A DNA stretch of 64,000 nt from Stenotrophomonas sp. 364. Its GTDB lineage: Bacteria; Pseudomonadota; Gammaproteobacteria; Xanthomonadales; Xanthomonadaceae. The notes under the pieces are model-generated. The model worked only from the letters and a program-made list of their open reading frames with translations, was not told the origin of the DNA and made no database searches. The number at the start of each line of letters is the position of its first letter. Position 1 is the stretch's first letter. The stretch spans positions 1,776,001 to 1,840,000 of the forward strand of contig NZ_CP047135.1 in assembly GCF_009832905.1 (NCBI RefSeq), written 5' to 3'. Below, one piece after another: positions 27,181 to 36,700 of this stretch. A program made the translations under genes and the position numbers.

Positions 27181-28909
27181 GGTTCAACTCCGGGTTGCAG
27201 GGCATATCGGCCGCGCGGCGCAAATCTTCAAGGCGAAGTACAAGATTGGCGGCACTGGCCCGGTGCAGGTCTTCGGGAACGTCCTGGCCATCGGTGACCC
27301 AGGTGATCGGCAGGCGGTGGTCCACGGCCACCGACAGGGCGGTGCCGAAGCGGCCGGTTTCGTCCAGCTTGCTCAGCACCACGCCCTGCGGGTTGGCGGC
27401 GCTGAAGCGGCGGACCACCTCGTCCATGTCGCCGAAGCTGGTGTTGGCCGGCAGTACCAGTAGCGTGCGGATCTGCTCGGCGGCGCGCAGCCACTGCAGC
27501 TGGGCGGCCAGGGCACGGTCACGCGGACCCAGCCCGGCGGTGTCGATCAGCACCAGCTTGTAATCCTGCAGGCGCTCCAGGAGCTGGTTCAGGTCGCTGC
27601 CGCTGTTGGCTTCGTGCACTGCGATGCCAAGCTGGCGGCCGAAGCCATACAGCTGCTCGCGGGCGCCGATGCGGCCGGTATCGGTGGTGACCAGGGCCAC
27701 GTCGCGGGCGGCATGCTTCTCGGCGAAGCGCGAGGCCAGCTTGGCGATCGTGGTGGTTTTGCCGGCACCGGTCGGGCCGACCAGGGCGATCACGCCGCCG
27801 GACTCCAGCGGGTCGACCGGGGCGATCGGCAACTTGCGCGACAGCAGGCCCAGCGTCAGACCGCGGCCACGGTGGGCTTCGGTGTCCAGCGGGATCTGCA
27901 TGGCCACGTCGCGGCTGATGCCGGCGTCGAAGCCATATTCGTCCATCAGGTCCAGCGCGGCGGCGCGGACCGGCGAGCCGCGGAGGCGCTCGTCGGTGAA
28001 GCGGTGCATTTCGCGCTCGATGACGTGGCGCATGCCGGCCACTTCATGGCGCAGCTGGCGGATCTCTTCGTCGTCACGCTGCACCACCACCAGTTCGGCG
28101 GCGGGCTGCGGCTGGGCCTGCGCCGGTTCCGTGACGGCAACCGGTGCCGGGTTTTCGGCGCGCACCTCGGCGACGGCGGCCAGCGGCTGCGGCATCACGG
28201 GGGCGACGGCCTCGGCAACCGGCAGGGCCGGCGGCACGGTCACGCTGACCGGCAGCGGCGGCATCGCCACGGCGGCGGCCGGCACGTGCATCTGGAAGTG
28301 CGGTTCGTCGTCCAGCGGCGGGTCGATGATGAAGCGGGCGCGGTTGATCGGCGGGGCGACGGTGGCGACGGCAGCGTCGGCGGCCACCGGCTCGGCCTGT
28401 GCCAGCGCCGGCGACGCGGCGGCGGCCTGCTCGACGTTGAACGGGGCGAAGATCTGTTCCGGCAGCGCGCTCATGCCGGCCGCCGGGGCGGTGGCGGCGC
28501 GGGCCAGGGTGGCCGCGAAGCCGCTGCTGCCCGGCGGCGGCACGATCTCGTTGGCGGTGTCCAGGGTACGGCCGGTGGCACCCACTGCGGCACGCGCCAG
28601 CGCGGCCACCGCGGAGGTGGTCGCGGCCACCGGTTCGGCCGCCACCACGGTCGGCTTGCGACGGGTCACCGCGGCGATCACCGCATCGGCGGCATTGCGC
28701 GGTCGCGGCGCCGGGGCGGGGGCCACGTCCTTGCGCGCTGCTTCCAGCGCACGCTGCACCGCACCTTCGTCGTAGTTCGCCGCGGCCACGATCTCGACGC
28801 CTTCCTCGATCCGCCGGTTCGACAGGATCACCGCATCAGGACCATGTTCCTTGCGCACCAGGTTCATGGCCGAGCGCATATCGGGAGCGACGAAGCGTTT
28901 GATTTTCAT
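27167..28909 (-). CDS. flhF: Flagellar placement GTPase of the SRP family
   Basis: A 580-residue FlhF, which marks the cell pole where the flagellum is built. The N-terminal B domain (about 1-300) starts with MKIKRFVAPDMRSAMNLV, followed by an unusually long Ala/Pro/Val-rich stretch. The N and G domains occupy the last 260 residues: P loop GPTGAGKTTTIAKLA near 378, DTAGLGPRD near 456 and SKLDETGRFG near 512. ATG 28909 is the family start; an open frame runs 45 codons further upstream but reads as noise. Typical FlhF proteins are 400-500 residues, so the linker makes this one long. Confidence 0.94.
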   Translation of the reverse strand: MKIKRFVAPDMRSAMNLVRKEHGPDAVILSNRRIEEGVEIVAAANYDEGAVQRALEAARKDVAPAPAPRPRNAADAVIAAVTRRKPTVVAAEPVAATTSAVAALARAAVGATGRTLDTANEIVPPPGSSGFAATLARAATAPAAGMSALPEQIFAPFNVEQAAAASPALAQAEPVAADAAVATVAPPINRARFIIDPPLDDEPHFQMHVPAAAVAMPPLPVSVTVPPALPVAEAVAPVMPQPLAAVAEVRAENPAPVAVTEPAQAQPQPAAELVVVQRDDEEIRQLRHEVAGMRHVIEREMHRFTDERLRGSPVRAAALDLMDEYGFDAGISRDVAMQIPLDTEAHRGRGLTLGLLSRKLPIAPVDPLESGGVIALVGPTGAGKTTTIAKLASRFAEKHAARDVALVTTDTGRIGAREQLYGFGRQLGIAVHEANSGSDLNQLLERLQDYKLVLIDTAGLGPRDRALAAQLQWLRAAEQIRTLLVLPANTSFGDMDEVVRRFSAANPQGVVLSKLDETGRFGTALSVAVDHRLPITWVTDGQDVPEDLHRASAANLVLRLEDLRRAADMPCNPELNHAVA

Positions 28910-29063
28910 GCTGTGGTACCGGGACTGGGGCGGCGGGGTGGTGGAAGGGAAGCGCTGGTTGTCGGTGGTCTGCACGGTCCGGGTTTCCCTTTGTGTCCTG
29001 CTGCGTTGATATCGAAATGGGGGTGTGTCTGTTTTCTGGCGCATGTCCGTCGGCGTTCCGACG

Positions 29064-31172
29064 TCAGCTGATCGTGCCGACCAGCTTCAGTCGTTTGTCC
29101 TCGGGTACCTCGCTGTAGGCCAGCACCGACAGCGAGGGGACGCTGTGGCGTACCAGCCGTGCCAGCGCGGCACGCACCGGGCCGGGTACCAGCACGACCG
29201 CCGGCTCGTTCTTCGCTTCCTGCTTGCTGACACATTCGGCCAGGCTCTGGTGCAGTCGCTCAGCGAGTCCGGGTTCCAGCGCGGCGCCGTTGCCCTGTGT
29301 GGACTCCTGCAAGACACGTTCCAATTGCGGGTTGAGGGTGAACACCGGCAGCTCGGCCGACATGCCGGCGATCTCCTGCACAATGAAACGGCCCAGTGCG
29401 TTACGCACCGCGGCGGTCAGCGTGGCCGGGTCCTGGCTGAGCGGTGCGTTCTCCACCAGCGATTCGACGATCTTGCGCAGCTGGCGGATCGGAATGCGTT
29501 CGATCAGCAGGTTCTGCAGCACCCGCACCACCGCCGACAAGGGCAGCGACTTCGGAGTGAGGTCTTCGACCAGCTTGGGCGCGCTCTTGGCCAGGTTGGC
29601 CAGCAGCTGCTGCACTTCCTCGTGGCCGAGCAGTTCCGGCGCGTGTTCGCGGATCAGGTGCGACAGGTGGGTGGCGACCACGGTGGCCGGGTCGACCACG
29701 GTGTAGCCCATGGTTTCGGCGTGGGCACGCTGGTGCGGCTGGATCCAGGTGGCGTCCAGGCCGAACGCGGGGTCCTTGCCGGCAATGCCCTCCAGCGCAC
29801 CGAGCGCGCTGCCCGGGTCCAGCGCCAGCTCGCGGTCGGGGTGGATCTCGGCGGTGGCCACCGGCACGCCGTGGATCAGCAGGCGGTAGGCGGTGGCCGG
29901 CAGCTCCAGGTTGTCGCGGATGTGCACCGAGGGAATCAGGAAGCCGATGTCGTGGGTGAGCTTGCGGCGCACGCCCTTGATCCGGGCCATCAGCTCGCCG
30001 CCCTGGTTTTTGTCCACCAGCGGGATCAGCCGGTAGCCCACTTCCAGGCCCAGCGGGTCGACCGGGCGCAGTTCGTCCCAGGTCAGTTCGGCGGTGGGCG
30101 AGGGCGTGGCACCGGGCAGGCCGAGGGTCTCGCCGCGGCTGGCGGCCGGCGTTTCGGCGGCGCGTGCGGCGGCGGTGCTCTTCTTCCAGGCCTTCCAGGC
30201 CACCACGCCGAGGATCGCGGCCAGCGTCAAGAAGGCGACGTTGGGCATGCCCGGCACCAGCCCGACCACGCCCATGATGGCGGCGGCGATGGTGAGCGCG
30301 CGGTACTGGCCGAACACCTGGCCCATCATGGCCTGCGCCATGTCCTGCGAGCGCGACGCGCGGGTGACCAGCATGGCCACCGCCGAGGACACCAGCAGTG
30401 CCGGCAGCTGCGCCACCAGGCCGTCACCGATGGACAGCAGGGTGTAGGTGGCGGCGGCGTCGCCGAACGGCATGCCGTGTTGGAGCACGCCGACGGCCAG
30501 GCCGCCGAGCAGGTTGATGAACAGGATCAGGATGCCGGCGATGGCGTCGCCGCGGATGAACTTGCTGGCACCGTCCATCGCGCCGTAGAAGTCGGCTTCC
30601 TCACGCACTTCCTCGCGGCGGGCCTTGGCCTCCTCGCGCGTCAGCAAACCGGCGTTGAGGTCGGCATCGATGGCCATCTGCTTGCCGGGCATGGCGTCCA
30701 GGATGAAGCGGGCGGTCACTTCGGACACGCGCCCGGCCCCCTTGGTGATCACCACGAAGTTGATGATGGTCAAGATGGCGAAGACCACGATGCCGACCGC
30801 GTAGTTGCCGCCGATCACGAACTCACCGAACGCGGCGATCACCTTGCCCGCCGCCTCGTGGCCGTTCTGCCCGTGCAGCAGGATCACGCGGGTGGAGGCC
30901 ACGTTCAGCGCCAGCCGCAGCATGGTGGTGATCAGCAGTACGATCGGGAAGATGGTGAAGTCCAGCGGGCGCTTCACGTACACCACCGCCAGCAGCACCA
31001 TCAGCGAGATGGCGATGTTGAAGGTGAACAGCGCATCCAGCACCGGCGGGGCCAGCGGCACCACCACCATGGCCAGCAGCGCCAGCACGATCAGCGGGGC
31101 GCCCAGCCCGTTGCGGATCATGTCCAGGACCTTGCGGGCGTTCATGCCGGCACCGACGGGCTGGGCGCTCAT
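29064..31172 (-). CDS. flhA: Flagellar export gate protein FlhA
   Basis: A 702-residue FlhA, the nonameric ion-using ring of the type III export gate. Eight transmembrane helices fill the first 340 residues, with the conserved FHIPEP-type cytoplasmic loop between helices 4 and 5 (AIDADLNAGLLTREEAKARR). The soluble C-terminal domain (about 360-700) docks chaperone-substrate complexes. It overlaps the flhB stop by ATGA. The 154 bp between flhA and flhF contain no clear promoter box that I recognise. Confidence 0.96.
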   Translation of the reverse strand: MSAQPVGAGMNARKVLDMIRNGLGAPLIVLALLAMVVVPLAPPVLDALFTFNIAISLMVLLAVVYVKRPLDFTIFPIVLLITTMLRLALNVASTRVILLHGQNGHEAAGKVIAAFGEFVIGGNYAVGIVVFAILTIINFVVITKGAGRVSEVTARFILDAMPGKQMAIDADLNAGLLTREEAKARREEVREEADFYGAMDGASKFIRGDAIAGILILFINLLGGLAVGVLQHGMPFGDAAATYTLLSIGDGLVAQLPALLVSSAVAMLVTRASRSQDMAQAMMGQVFGQYRALTIAAAIMGVVGLVPGMPNVAFLTLAAILGVVAWKAWKKSTAAARAAETPAASRGETLGLPGATPSPTAELTWDELRPVDPLGLEVGYRLIPLVDKNQGGELMARIKGVRRKLTHDIGFLIPSVHIRDNLELPATAYRLLIHGVPVATAEIHPDRELALDPGSALGALEGIAGKDPAFGLDATWIQPHQRAHAETMGYTVVDPATVVATHLSHLIREHAPELLGHEEVQQLLANLAKSAPKLVEDLTPKSLPLSAVVRVLQNLLIERIPIRQLRKIVESLVENAPLSQDPATLTAAVRNALGRFIVQEIAGMSAELPVFTLNPQLERVLQESTQGNGAALEPGLAERLHQSLAECVSKQEAKNEPAVVLVPGPVRAALARLVRHSVPSLSVLAYSEVPEDKRLKLVGTIS

Positions 31173-32299
31173 GCGCGGCCTCCCGTGCCGAATTCATCCA
31201 CGTTGATGCTCGGGGCGGCCGGCATCGGGCCGCCGCGCCAGGTGCGCAGCTGGTAAACGTAGGACAGGACCTGGGCAACGGCCGAATACAGTCTCACGGG
31301 AATTTCCTTTCCAAGTTGACCTTCCCGATACAAGGCGCGTGCCAAAGGCGGGGCGGAGACGATGGCGACCTTGTTGCCGTCGGCTACTTCACGGATGCGC
31401 AGGGCGGTTTCATCCACGCCCAGGGCCACCACGGTGGGGGCGCCCATCTTGCCGCCCTCGTACTTCAGGGCCACCGCGTAGTGGGTGGGGTTGACCACCA
31501 CCACGTCGGCGGTGGGCACCGCTTCCATCATCCGGCGGTTGGACAGCTGCTGCTGCAGCTGGCGGATGCGGCCCTTCACTTCGGGGCTGCCTTCGCTTTC
31601 CTTCATTTCCCGGCGCAGCTCTTCGCGGGTCATCTTCAGCTTGCGCATCCAGTTCCAGCGCTGGTAGGGCGCATCGAAGGCCGCCAGGAGCATCATCGCC
31701 CCGCCGGTGGCCAGCATCAGCTTCAGGGTGAAGCCCAGGCCATGCACCATGGCTGCTTCCAGTGGCTGGTTGAGCAGGTCGCGCAGCGAGCGGGTGCCAT
31801 GCCAGACCACCAGCCCGGCGGCGGTGCCGACAAAAGCGATGCGCAGCAATGACTTGGTGAACTCGGCAATGGCTTCGGGTCCGTACAGGCGCTTCATCCC
31901 GGCCATCGGGCTGAGCCGCTTGAAATCGGGCATCAGCGACTTGTTCGACCAGCGCAGCCCGCCCATCAGCACCGGTGACAGGAAGCTGGCCAGCAGGCAG
32001 ATCAGCACCAGCGGCCACATTGCCCACAGCAACTGCAGCAACAGCTCGCCGAAGTGGCCGAACAGGGCCTGGGGGTGCATGCGCAGACCGGGTTCCGGGC
32101 TCAGCGCCAGCTTCATCCAGGCCTTGGCACTGCTGCTGATGGTCCCGGCATAGGCCATCAGCGCCAGCACGCCGGCGCCGAACACCGCGGCGGTGGCCAA
32201 CTCCCGCGAGCGCGGGATGTTGCCCTGCTCGCGGGCATCGCGCAGGCGTTTTTCGGTAGGTTGCTCGGTCTTTTCGCCGGCTTGTTCGTTCTCGGACAT
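31169..32299 (-). CDS. flhB: Flagellar export gate and substrate-switch protein FlhB
   Basis: A 376-residue FlhB from ATG 32299 (MSENEQAGEKTEQPTEKR, the usual family opening); an ATG at 32308 would add three residues. Four transmembrane helices lie between about 30 and 210. The autocleavage site NPTH is intact in VVVNPTHYAVALKY. It controls the switch from hook to filament export together with FliK. A sigma-54 promoter lies just upstream, between flhB and the last gene of the accessory island, so flhB-flhA expression does not depend on reading through that island. Confidence 0.95.
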   Translation of the reverse strand: MSENEQAGEKTEQPTEKRLRDAREQGNIPRSRELATAAVFGAGVLALMAYAGTISSSAKAWMKLALSPEPGLRMHPQALFGHFGELLLQLLWAMWPLVLICLLASFLSPVLMGGLRWSNKSLMPDFKRLSPMAGMKRLYGPEAIAEFTKSLLRIAFVGTAAGLVVWHGTRSLRDLLNQPLEAAMVHGLGFTLKLMLATGGAMMLLAAFDAPYQRWNWMRKLKMTREELRREMKESEGSPEVKGRIRQLQQQLSNRRMMEAVPTADVVVVNPTHYAVALKYEGGKMGAPTVVALGVDETALRIREVADGNKVAIVSAPPLARALYREGQLGKEIPVRLYSAVAQVLSYVYQLRTWRGGPMPAAPSINVDEFGTGGRA

Positions 32300-32333
32300 G
32301 GGCTGCACGACACGGGGGGATTACCCGGGGTCG

Positions 32334-32349
32334 TGCAAGAACCGTTCCG
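32334..32349 (-). promoter_or_regulatory. Sigma-54 promoter for flhB-flhA
   Basis: CGGAACG-N4-TTGCA on the - strand with exact GG-N10-GC spacing. It lies only 5 bp after the stop codon of the island's last gene and about 35 bp before the flhB start. Confidence 0.75.
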
Positions 32350-32354
32350 TGACG

Positions 32355-33722
32355 TCAGGTCGGGCCGCTGCGCGCGTGCGACACCGGCACCTGGTCGGAC
32401 TGCGTCGCGGTGGGGATGTTCTCCTTCAAGGGCACCTCACCCACGCCCAGGGCCCGTTCGATCACCAGCGCGGTGCCTTGCCCGTGCAACAGCGCCTGCA
32501 GCCGGCCGAACTCGCCGCACCACAGGGTTTCGATGTCGCGGTCGCGATTGCGGTCACGGTCGGCCGCCAGCGCCACCGCCCGGACCTGCAGGCGCCCACC
32601 GTCGGCCTGGCCGCCCACCTCAACGCCATAGCCGGGGGTGGCCGCTTTCTTGAGGACCACCGCGCCAGTGTTCTGCCATGCGGTGGCCATGCCTTCGCGC
32701 ACTTCATAGCCGAGGCTGGCCAGGCCGTCGAGTACGGCCTGGCGCCGGGAAACTGCCGCCAGCGCCTGCTGGTGGCTGGCAAGGGCGGTGTCGCACTGCA
32801 GGGTGAGCTCGGTGAGCAGTGGCAGCGCGGTGTCGGTACTGCAGGCGGCCACCCGGGTCAGCAACGGCGCATGCTCGGCCGGGTCCACGGCAGTCAGCCT
32901 GCTGGCCACATCCTGCAGCCGTTCCAGCTGCGTGCGGCGCTGGGCGAACGCGGCCGAGGCGGCGGCCAGTTCCAGTACCAGGCTGTCCAGCAGCAGGTTG
33001 CGCCGTTGCGGGGCGGTTTCCTGCTCGGCCTTGTGCAGCGCCTCCAGGTAGGGTGCAGCGACTGCCGCGCCCTGCAGCAACTGCAGTTCGGCGATATGGC
33101 GGTCCACGCGCAGCAGGCGCGCCTCGCGCTCGGGGTCGGCGGGCTGCCGGGCGGCCCAGTCGGCCAGCGTGGGGGTGGGCGTGGACGTGGCGGTCTGCAA
33201 TGCGGCGGCCAACGCGCGCTGGTCATCGCTCAGTGTTGCCTGTGCGTCCGGCGGCGACAGGAGCGCGAAGGCACGGGCCAGCACCGCCTCTGCGTCAGTA
33301 CCGGGGTGACCGTCGGCCAGTGCCTGCAGCACCTGCAGCAGGCCGGCGTCTGCATCAACGGATCGGTCCTGCAGGGTGTTGAGCACGGCGGCGGCGTTGT
33401 CGCGCTGCCGCCGCTGCTGCTGGCGGCCTGCGGCAGCGCGGTCGATGGCGCGCGCCTCGCGGTCGCGGGTGTCGGCCTGCAGGAAGGCCGTTTCGGCCTC
33501 GATCAGCATCGCATACCGCGTGTTGTCGCTGTCCGCCAACAGCGCCTGCAGCGCTTGGCGGCGCGCCACTACCGCGGCCACCGCCGATGCGTCGCGCTCG
33601 CCGACCCGCTCGCACTGGGCCTGCCAGCGCGCCACCGCCTGGTCCAGCCGGTGCAGCATCGCTTCGCGCAGCGCCAGCAGTTCTTCGGCAGTCACGATAC
33701 GGACGACTTTGGGACCACTCAT
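32355..33722 (-). CDS. Island protein with MSGPKVVRIVT start, coiled-coil, unknown function
   Basis: A 455-residue protein I cannot assign to a named family. It opens with MSGPKVVRIVTAEELLALRE. Residues about 15-330 are almost wholly helical, rich in Ala, Gln, Arg and Leu, with several probable coiled-coil segments. Residues about 335-430 form a small mixed domain (LASLGYEVREGMATAWQ, TPGYGVEVGGQADGG). There is no signal peptide, membrane segment or recognisable catalytic motif. It is the last gene of the island operon and its ATG overlaps the stop of the giant fusion gene (ATGA), so it is probably a structural or adaptor partner of that protein. The C-terminal small domain may be the conserved functional part. 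Confidence 0.7.
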   Translation of the reverse strand: MSGPKVVRIVTAEELLALREAMLHRLDQAVARWQAQCERVGERDASAVAAVVARRQALQALLADSDNTRYAMLIEAETAFLQADTRDREARAIDRAAAGRQQQRRQRDNAAAVLNTLQDRSVDADAGLLQVLQALADGHPGTDAEAVLARAFALLSPPDAQATLSDDQRALAAALQTATSTPTPTLADWAARQPADPEREARLLRVDRHIAELQLLQGAAVAAPYLEALHKAEQETAPQRRNLLLDSLVLELAAASAAFAQRRTQLERLQDVASRLTAVDPAEHAPLLTRVAACSTDTALPLLTELTLQCDTALASHQQALAAVSRRQAVLDGLASLGYEVREGMATAWQNTGAVVLKKAATPGYGVEVGGQADGGRLQVRAVALAADRDRNRDRDIETLWCGEFGRLQALLHGQGTALVIERALGVGEVPLKENIPTATQSDQVPVSHARSGPT

Positions 33723-36700
33723 GGCAGGGTTTCCGGTTGTGCGGGGACAGGCGGGGGCGGCACCGGGGCGGGGGCCATGGCCGCCTCGATGGCAACGCGC
33801 AGGCGTGCCCGTTCGGCCTCGCCGTCGTGGTACCAGGCATGCGAGGACACCCGGTGGATGCCGCCGATGGCGCGACGCAGGACCGAGGGCCGCCAGATTT
33901 CACGGGCGCGGGCATGCGCCAGCAGCGGGTGGCTGGGCGCGTCGCACTCGATGCCGATGGCGAAGTTGCCGGTGTCGGGGTGTTCGATGGCGAAGTCCAG
34001 ACCGAATGCATCGCCTTCGCTGGCGGCGGCCGCATCCCATCCCAGCGACTGCAGATAGGCACCGACGATCTGCGTGAAGCCGTCGGCGGGCGCCGCGTGG
34101 GTGCGGTTGGCCATGCTGCGGTCGGTCTGCAGGCGATCCAACAGCCGTGCGCCGCCGTCGAACTCGCCGGCACACAGGGCGCGGGCGTATTCCAGGTAAC
34201 CCTGCAGGTAGTCGCGCGGGCTGGCCGGGGCGCGCTGGGTGTTGAACAGGTCGGAGATGTCGGCGATCGGCATCGAGGTGATCATCACCACCCGTTGCCG
34301 GGCGCGGGTGACGGCCACGTTGAGGCGGCGCTCGCCGCCGGTCTGGCCGAGCACGCCGAAGTTGCGCCGGAAGGTGCCCTGCGCGTTGCGGCCGAAGGTG
34401 GAAGAAAACACGATGATGTCGCGCTCGTCGCCCTGTACGTTCTCCACGTTCTTGACGAAGACCGCCATGTCCTCGCCCTCTTCGCTGCGCTCGCGTTCCT
34501 CGGCGAACGCGGCGCGGAAGGCGGGATCCTGTCCGGCGCGCTGCTCCAGGTGTTCCTCGATCAACTCGGCCTGCTTGCGGTTGAAGGTGACCACGCCCAC
34601 CGAGGGGCGCTCGGCATAGGGCTGTTGCCACACCTGGGCCAGGTACTCGACCACCCGCGCCGCCTCGGCAGGGTTGCTCTGGTGCTGGTACACGCCGTCG
34701 ACCTGGATCAGCTCCAGGGGCTTGATCCGCGCGATGCTGCTGCGCGGATGGCGTACCGGCACGTTGAGGCGGTTGCCGTAGAAGGCCGCATTGGAGAAGC
34801 CGATCAGTTCGCGGTACGCCGAGCGGTAGTGGATCTGCAGCGTGGTGCTGGGCAGGGCATTGCGGGCCAGCTGCAGCAGGTCCGGGCAATCCTTGATCTC
34901 GCGCCGATTCCAGGTTTCCTCGAAGGCGTCGCGCTGCTCGGCATCGACCTCGGCATCGGGCTCGTCGCCATCGAAGACCTCTGCTTCATCGCTTTCCACC
35001 CGGCTGGAGAAGAAGGCGGTGGGCGGCATCTGCTTCTCATCCCCGCTGACGACCGTGACCCGACCACGGAACAACGTGGGCAGGGCGAACTCCACCGGCA
35101 TCTGCGAGGCCTCGTCGTAGATCACCGTGTCGAACAGCCCTGCCTGCAGTGGCAGCACGCGGCTGGCCACGTCCGGGTTCATCAGCCAGACCGGGCGCAG
35201 GTGCATCAGGCCCAGTTCGCTGCCCAGCTCGATGAACTCGCGCAGGCGGCGCGAACGGCGTCCGGTCAGCCGGGTGACGTCTTCCCACTGCTTGCGGTTG
35301 CCCAACTGCTGCAGGTCGATGTGGGTGCCCAGCATCTGGCGGTTCAGCCGGCGCATCTGCTGGTCGGCCGCGGCCAGGCTGGCGACCTTGGCCTGGGTTT
35401 CATCCTGACCGAACTGCAGCGCCGGGTTCGCCTGCTCCATGCGGTGCTTCCAGCCCAGCCGTGCTTCGCGATGCAGCAGGCGGCGCACGGCCGGCTCCAG
35501 CGCGTCGCTGGCAAGAGAATCCAACTGCGGTTGCAGTTGGCGCAGCAGTGCCAGCAGCTCCAGGTCTGCGCCCGACAGCTGCCCGGCGCGCCCGCGGAAG
35601 GCCTGGTAGGCAGCCAGATGGGGCAGGGCATCGTGCAGGTGCTGCAGCGCCTGGGCGTTGCTCTGGTTGTGGGCGATGGCGGTGGCCAATGCGTCGGCCA
35701 GCGCCTGCTCCAGCCAGTCGGCCAGCAATGCGAGCTGCTGCGCACTGGCATGGCGGGCGGCATGCCGGGCGAGCGAGGCATCCAGGTCCTGCAGCAGTGC
35801 ATCCAGGTGCGCGCGGTCGCCCGCCAGGGCTGCGTCGTCGGTCTGCTGGGGGCGCGGCGACTGCGCCAGCGCCTGCGCCAGTGCCTGTACATGCAGCAGT
35901 TGGCGCCCGCTGGCGCGTGCCATCGGGCCCAGCGCGATGCCGGTCTGTTGGCCAACCGGGTCCAGCGCGAGCTGCTGGTGCAGGCCGGCCAGTTCGGTGC
36001 GCAACGGGCGCAGGCGCGCTTCCAGCGTCGCGGCGGCCAGCAGTGCTGCGGTGCCCGCTTCCCCCATCGCATGGGACTGCGCCTGCAGGACGCGGTTCAC
36101 CCGTCGCCGGCGCAGCAGGTGCAGCGGGTTGATGCGCGCCAGCAGGCCGCGCGCGCCCAGTACGCGCGCGGCGTCGCGCTGCAGCTGCGCAAGCGTGCGC
36201 TCGTCGATGCCAGTGAGGGCCGGCGACAGCGTGCTGGAGACCGCGTCAAGGTCGAGCGCCGCCACGGCCTTCTCGATCTGCTGCAGCCGGTCCAGAGCGA
36301 TGTCGCCCTGGCTTGGCTGCCCCGCGCGTGCGGTACGGAACAGCGGCAGCCAGCGTGCCAGTCGACTCCGTTGTGCGTCGTCCAGGCCGAGCAGGGTCGC
36401 CACGTGCGCCGACTTCCACGCATGGTATGGCGCGGGATCGTCCAGCTCGAAGCTGGCCGGGTGCGCCAGCAGGATCGCCTGCCGGTGCTGCTCGGCGGCG
36501 GTGAACGTCTGCAGGGCGGCAACGAATGCGGCGAGGGTGTCCGCGTCCGCCGCGAAGGGGCGCAGCTGCGCCAGCGGACTGCCCTCGTAGCGGGCCGGCA
36601 GCCACAACCGGATCAAGGGCGCGCAGGCTTCTTCGCGCTGCACCAGGGTGGGCAGGTCCAGTACCAGCAGGCGTTGGCGCAGGGCGGGCAGGACCAGCGG

